DNA of 64,000 bases from JADLGL01 sp050184415. Its GTDB lineage: Bacteria; Pseudomonadota; Alphaproteobacteria; Rhizobiales; Kaistiaceae. Shown piece after piece: positions 62,568-64,000 of the stretch. Made by a program: the position numbers and the translations under genes. Positions within the stretch are counted from its first letter, which is position 1, and each line of letters opens with the position of its first letter. The DNA is taken from NCBI GenBank assembly GCA_050184415.1, contig JBFXAJ010000004.1, positions 1 through 64,000 of the forward strand, in the 5' to 3' direction. Below the pieces are notes generated by a model. It did not search any database, had not been told where the DNA came from, and saw only the letters and a program-made list of their open reading frames with translations.

Positions 62568-62942
62568 TCAAGGCGCCCGCTCCTCGAACCGTAGCTTGTT
62601 CCCGAACGGGTCCGTCAGGTTGAGGGAGATCGCGCCCGGGCCGCTGTGCCCGGGATTGATGCCGGGTCGCGCGAACTTGAAACGCTTGCCGATGAGCTCG
62701 GCGTGGAATTCCCGCAGCCCCGTCATCTCGATGAACACGCACGAGCCCGGCATCGCGTCGCCGAAATGCTCGCTGATGTGGAGCCGCAAGTCGCCGCGCG
62801 ACACGCCCATATAGAGCGGCATATCCGGCTCGAAGCGGTGCTCGAAATCGACCGTGAAGCCGAGGAAGTCGAGATAGAACTCCTTCGCCTTCGCCTCGTC
62901 GAAGGAGCGCAGGACCGGGATCGTGCGGAGGAAGTCGGGCAT
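62568..62942 (-). CDS. Glyoxalase/bleomycin-resistance-fold protein
   Basis: 124 residues, one VOC fold: FLRTIPVLRSFDEAKAKEFY, then LDFLGFTVDFEHRFEPDMPL, DLRLHISEHFGDAMPGSCVF and SLNLTDPFGNKLRFEER. A Glu-containing C-terminus is the usual metal-ligand site of the family. The ATG at 62942 has GAGGTAACCCCG upstream. It may detoxify or bind a drug-like molecule; the ligand is unknown. Confidence 0.83.
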   Translation of the reverse strand: MPDFLRTIPVLRSFDEAKAKEFYLDFLGFTVDFEHRFEPDMPLYMGVSRGDLRLHISEHFGDAMPGSCVFIEMTGLREFHAELIGKRFKFARPGINPGHSGPGAISLNLTDPFGNKLRFEERAP

Positions 62943-63031
62943 CGGGGTTACCTCGCGGCTGGCGGCAAGGCCCGCACTCCGCGGAGCAACCGCCGTCGGG
63001 TCAAGCGGAATCCGGCCGGCCCGCCACCGCC

Positions 63032-63057
63032 GGAACGAGCGGTCCGAGGCTGGCGTT
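63032..63057 (+). promoter_or_regulatory. EcfG-type promoter
   Basis: GGAAC at 63032-63036, 17 bases, CGTT at 63054-63057: full consensus with optimal spacing, 31 bases upstream of the start at 63088. Confidence 0.65.
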
Positions 63058-63087
63058 GAGGAATGGGGCCGGCCACAGGAGACGACG

Positions 63088-63351
63088 ATGCCGAAGGACC
63101 ATCGCAAGGACGGCGGCGTGCGCCGCGACGACATCGAAGACCCCGGCCAGCCGGACCTTCCCGAACAGGATCACGAGGTGCCGCCGGACCGCCGCACGCG
63201 GCGGGAAGCCGGCGCGGAGCGGCTCGAGCTCAACCGTACGGGCATGGCGGCGGCGGGCGCGCTCCTCGATGCCGACCCGGACCTCGACCGCACCAGCGAG
63301 ACCGAGGCCGAGCTCGAGGAGACCGTGGCGAAGCGCGAACGGAGGCATTGA
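63088..63351 (+). CDS. Hydrophilic stress-associated protein, unknown function
   Basis: 87 residues, acidic and hydrophilic, with no hydrophobic core: MPKDHRKDGGVRRDDIEDPG, then VPPDRRTRREAGAERLELNR and a C-terminal ETEAELEETVAKRERRH. It is probably disordered. The ATG at 63088 has GGAG six bases upstream, and a full EcfG promoter precedes it. Its stop TGA overlaps the next ATG (TGATGG), coupling it to the GyrI-like gene. Confidence 0.7.
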   Translation: MPKDHRKDGGVRRDDIEDPGQPDLPEQDHEVPPDRRTRREAGAERLELNRTGMAAAGALLDADPDLDRTSETEAELEETVAKRERRH

Positions 63352-63854
63352 TGGACGGCGCAGCGAGAATGAAGGCCGAGGAGCGGACGGCGGCGGACGG
63401 CATCAAGGTCGAGGCGGTCACGGTGGCCGACGCGCCGATGCTGTACGTCTCGCAGCGGATCCCGATGGAGCCGGCGACCATCGAGAAGGCGATCGACCAT
63501 GCGATGACGGAACTCGGCTCCTTCATGAAGGAGGCGGGCATCGCCCCGGCCGGCCGGCCGGTCGCGGTGTACCGCGACTACCACGAGGGCGTGGTGACCC
63601 TCGATTTCGGGATGCCGGTGCCCGAAGCCGCCACCGAAAAGGCATCCGGGGAGGTCATGGCGGGCCGGACGCCGGCGGGGGCCGCCCAGAGGGCTATCCA
63701 TCGCGGGCCGTATGACACGCTGGTCGAGACGTACGAGGCGCTGGAGGACTCCGGTACGCTGAGGCCGCACGCGCTGTCCTGGGAGGTCTACGTCTCCGAC
63801 CCGGCCAACACCGCGCCGAACGAGCTCGTGACCGAAATCTATTTCGCGCGCTGA
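63351..63854 (+). CDS. GyrI-like domain protein
   Basis: 167 residues: EAVTVADAPMLYVSQRIPME, then AMTELGSFMKEAGIAPAGRP, VYRDYHEGVVTLDFGMPVPE and a closing WEVYVSDPANTAPNELVTEI. These are the repeated beta-alpha-beta elements of GyrI-like small-molecule-binding (SBMC) domains, free of any AraC or HTH part. The ATG at 63351 has GGAGG five bases upstream and overlaps the previous stop. It may bind a hydrophobic small molecule or gyrase; the ligand is unknown. Expression is probably stress-induced with its operon partner. Confidence 0.82.
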   Translation: MDGAARMKAEERTAADGIKVEAVTVADAPMLYVSQRIPMEPATIEKAIDHAMTELGSFMKEAGIAPAGRPVAVYRDYHEGVVTLDFGMPVPEAATEKASGEVMAGRTPAGAAQRAIHRGPYDTLVETYEALEDSGTLRPHALSWEVYVSDPANTAPNELVTEIYFAR

Positions 63855-63949
63855 CGGGGGCACCGCCGCGTCGTGACCACGACGGCCAAACCGCCGCTGC
63901 ATTCGGAGGCCGAGGCGCGGATGAGTGCCGCGCCCCGGCCGCCGCGCCG

Positions 63950-64000
63950 TCAATAGACGGCGAAGAACACCACGACAAGAATCGCAAAGCAGACGATCGA
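63950..64000 (-). CDS. C-terminal end of a membrane protein cut by the window edge
   Basis: Read on the minus strand, the last 16 codons before a TGA are SIVCFAILVVVFFAVY, a membrane helix. No start or identity can be given, and the frame may be chance. Confidence 0.3.
   Translation of the reverse strand, partial: SIVCFAILVVVFFAVY

Overview
The window is high-GC DNA from an alphaproteobacterium, most likely of the order Hyphomicrobiales. This rests on gene content: DUF768, two DUF2934 proteins, two DUF892 (YciE/YciF-like) proteins, an Omp25/31-like porin, an extended UvrB and a YcnI/CopC-CopD copper operon. GGAAC-N16/18-GTT promoters typical of the alphaproteobacterial general stress sigma factor EcfG and rhizobial-style intergenic palindromes point the same way. 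I could not search databases, so family names come from recognised motifs.

Layout. 1-2.1 kb: a histidine-kinase-like protein made of tandem 92-residue HAMP repeats, cut by an in-frame stop at the window edge, divergent from a solo LuxR-type HTH protein. 2.8-8.6 kb: a small secreted protein, metY with a structured leader, a secreted LVIVD-like protein and a polytopic membrane protein. 8.8-16 kb: a two-gene operon (DUF4175-like protein and a 1406-residue protein with two von Willebrand A domains), divergent from a secreted pentapeptide-repeat protein. 16-19.5 kb: a copper operon (DUF2946-like, YcnI, CopC-CopD fusion). 19.7-23.7 kb: a tripartite tricarboxylate transporter operon with two extra periplasmic genes. 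23.9-25.1 kb: a secreted protein interrupted by UGA. 25-33 kb: a Crp/Fnr regulator, two DUF892 proteins, glgX, and a DUF2934-topoisomerase IB-DUF2934 cluster. 33-37 kb: treZ and a GH13 alpha-glucosidase. 37-41 kb: porin, small unknowns, LysR regulator and trxB.

41.5-46.5 kb holds five consecutive lipoproteins with Pro/Ala-rich tethers. The first three each carry two c-type haem domains, which suggests an envelope electron-transfer module. 46.6-50.1 kb: aspartate aminotransferase, then modE-modA-modB with a palindromic ModE-type operator but no modC. 50-55 kb: small housekeeping and secreted genes (Csp, RlpA-like, LprI-like, cupin, DJ-1/PfpI, a tiny zincin-like protein, DUF768, SMP-30-like). 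55.5-57.5 kb is a lower-GC island with an AAA ATPase and a TOPRIM protein, probably a phage-defence pair. It abuts a HAD-hydrolase pseudogene that carries a nonsense codon and an in-place inverted segment. 58-64 kb: uvrB, an MDR oxidoreductase, an MmcQ/YjbR protein, a glyoxalase-fold protein and a two-gene unit behind a strong EcfG-like promoter.

Two threads run through the window. The first is stress physiology: EcfG-like promoters, DUF892, DUF2934, trehalose/glycogen enzymes, DJ-1 and Csp. The second is gene decay: three in-frame stops, one likely frameshift fusion and one inverted pseudogene. Decay could partly be assembly error if this is a metagenome-derived sequence.
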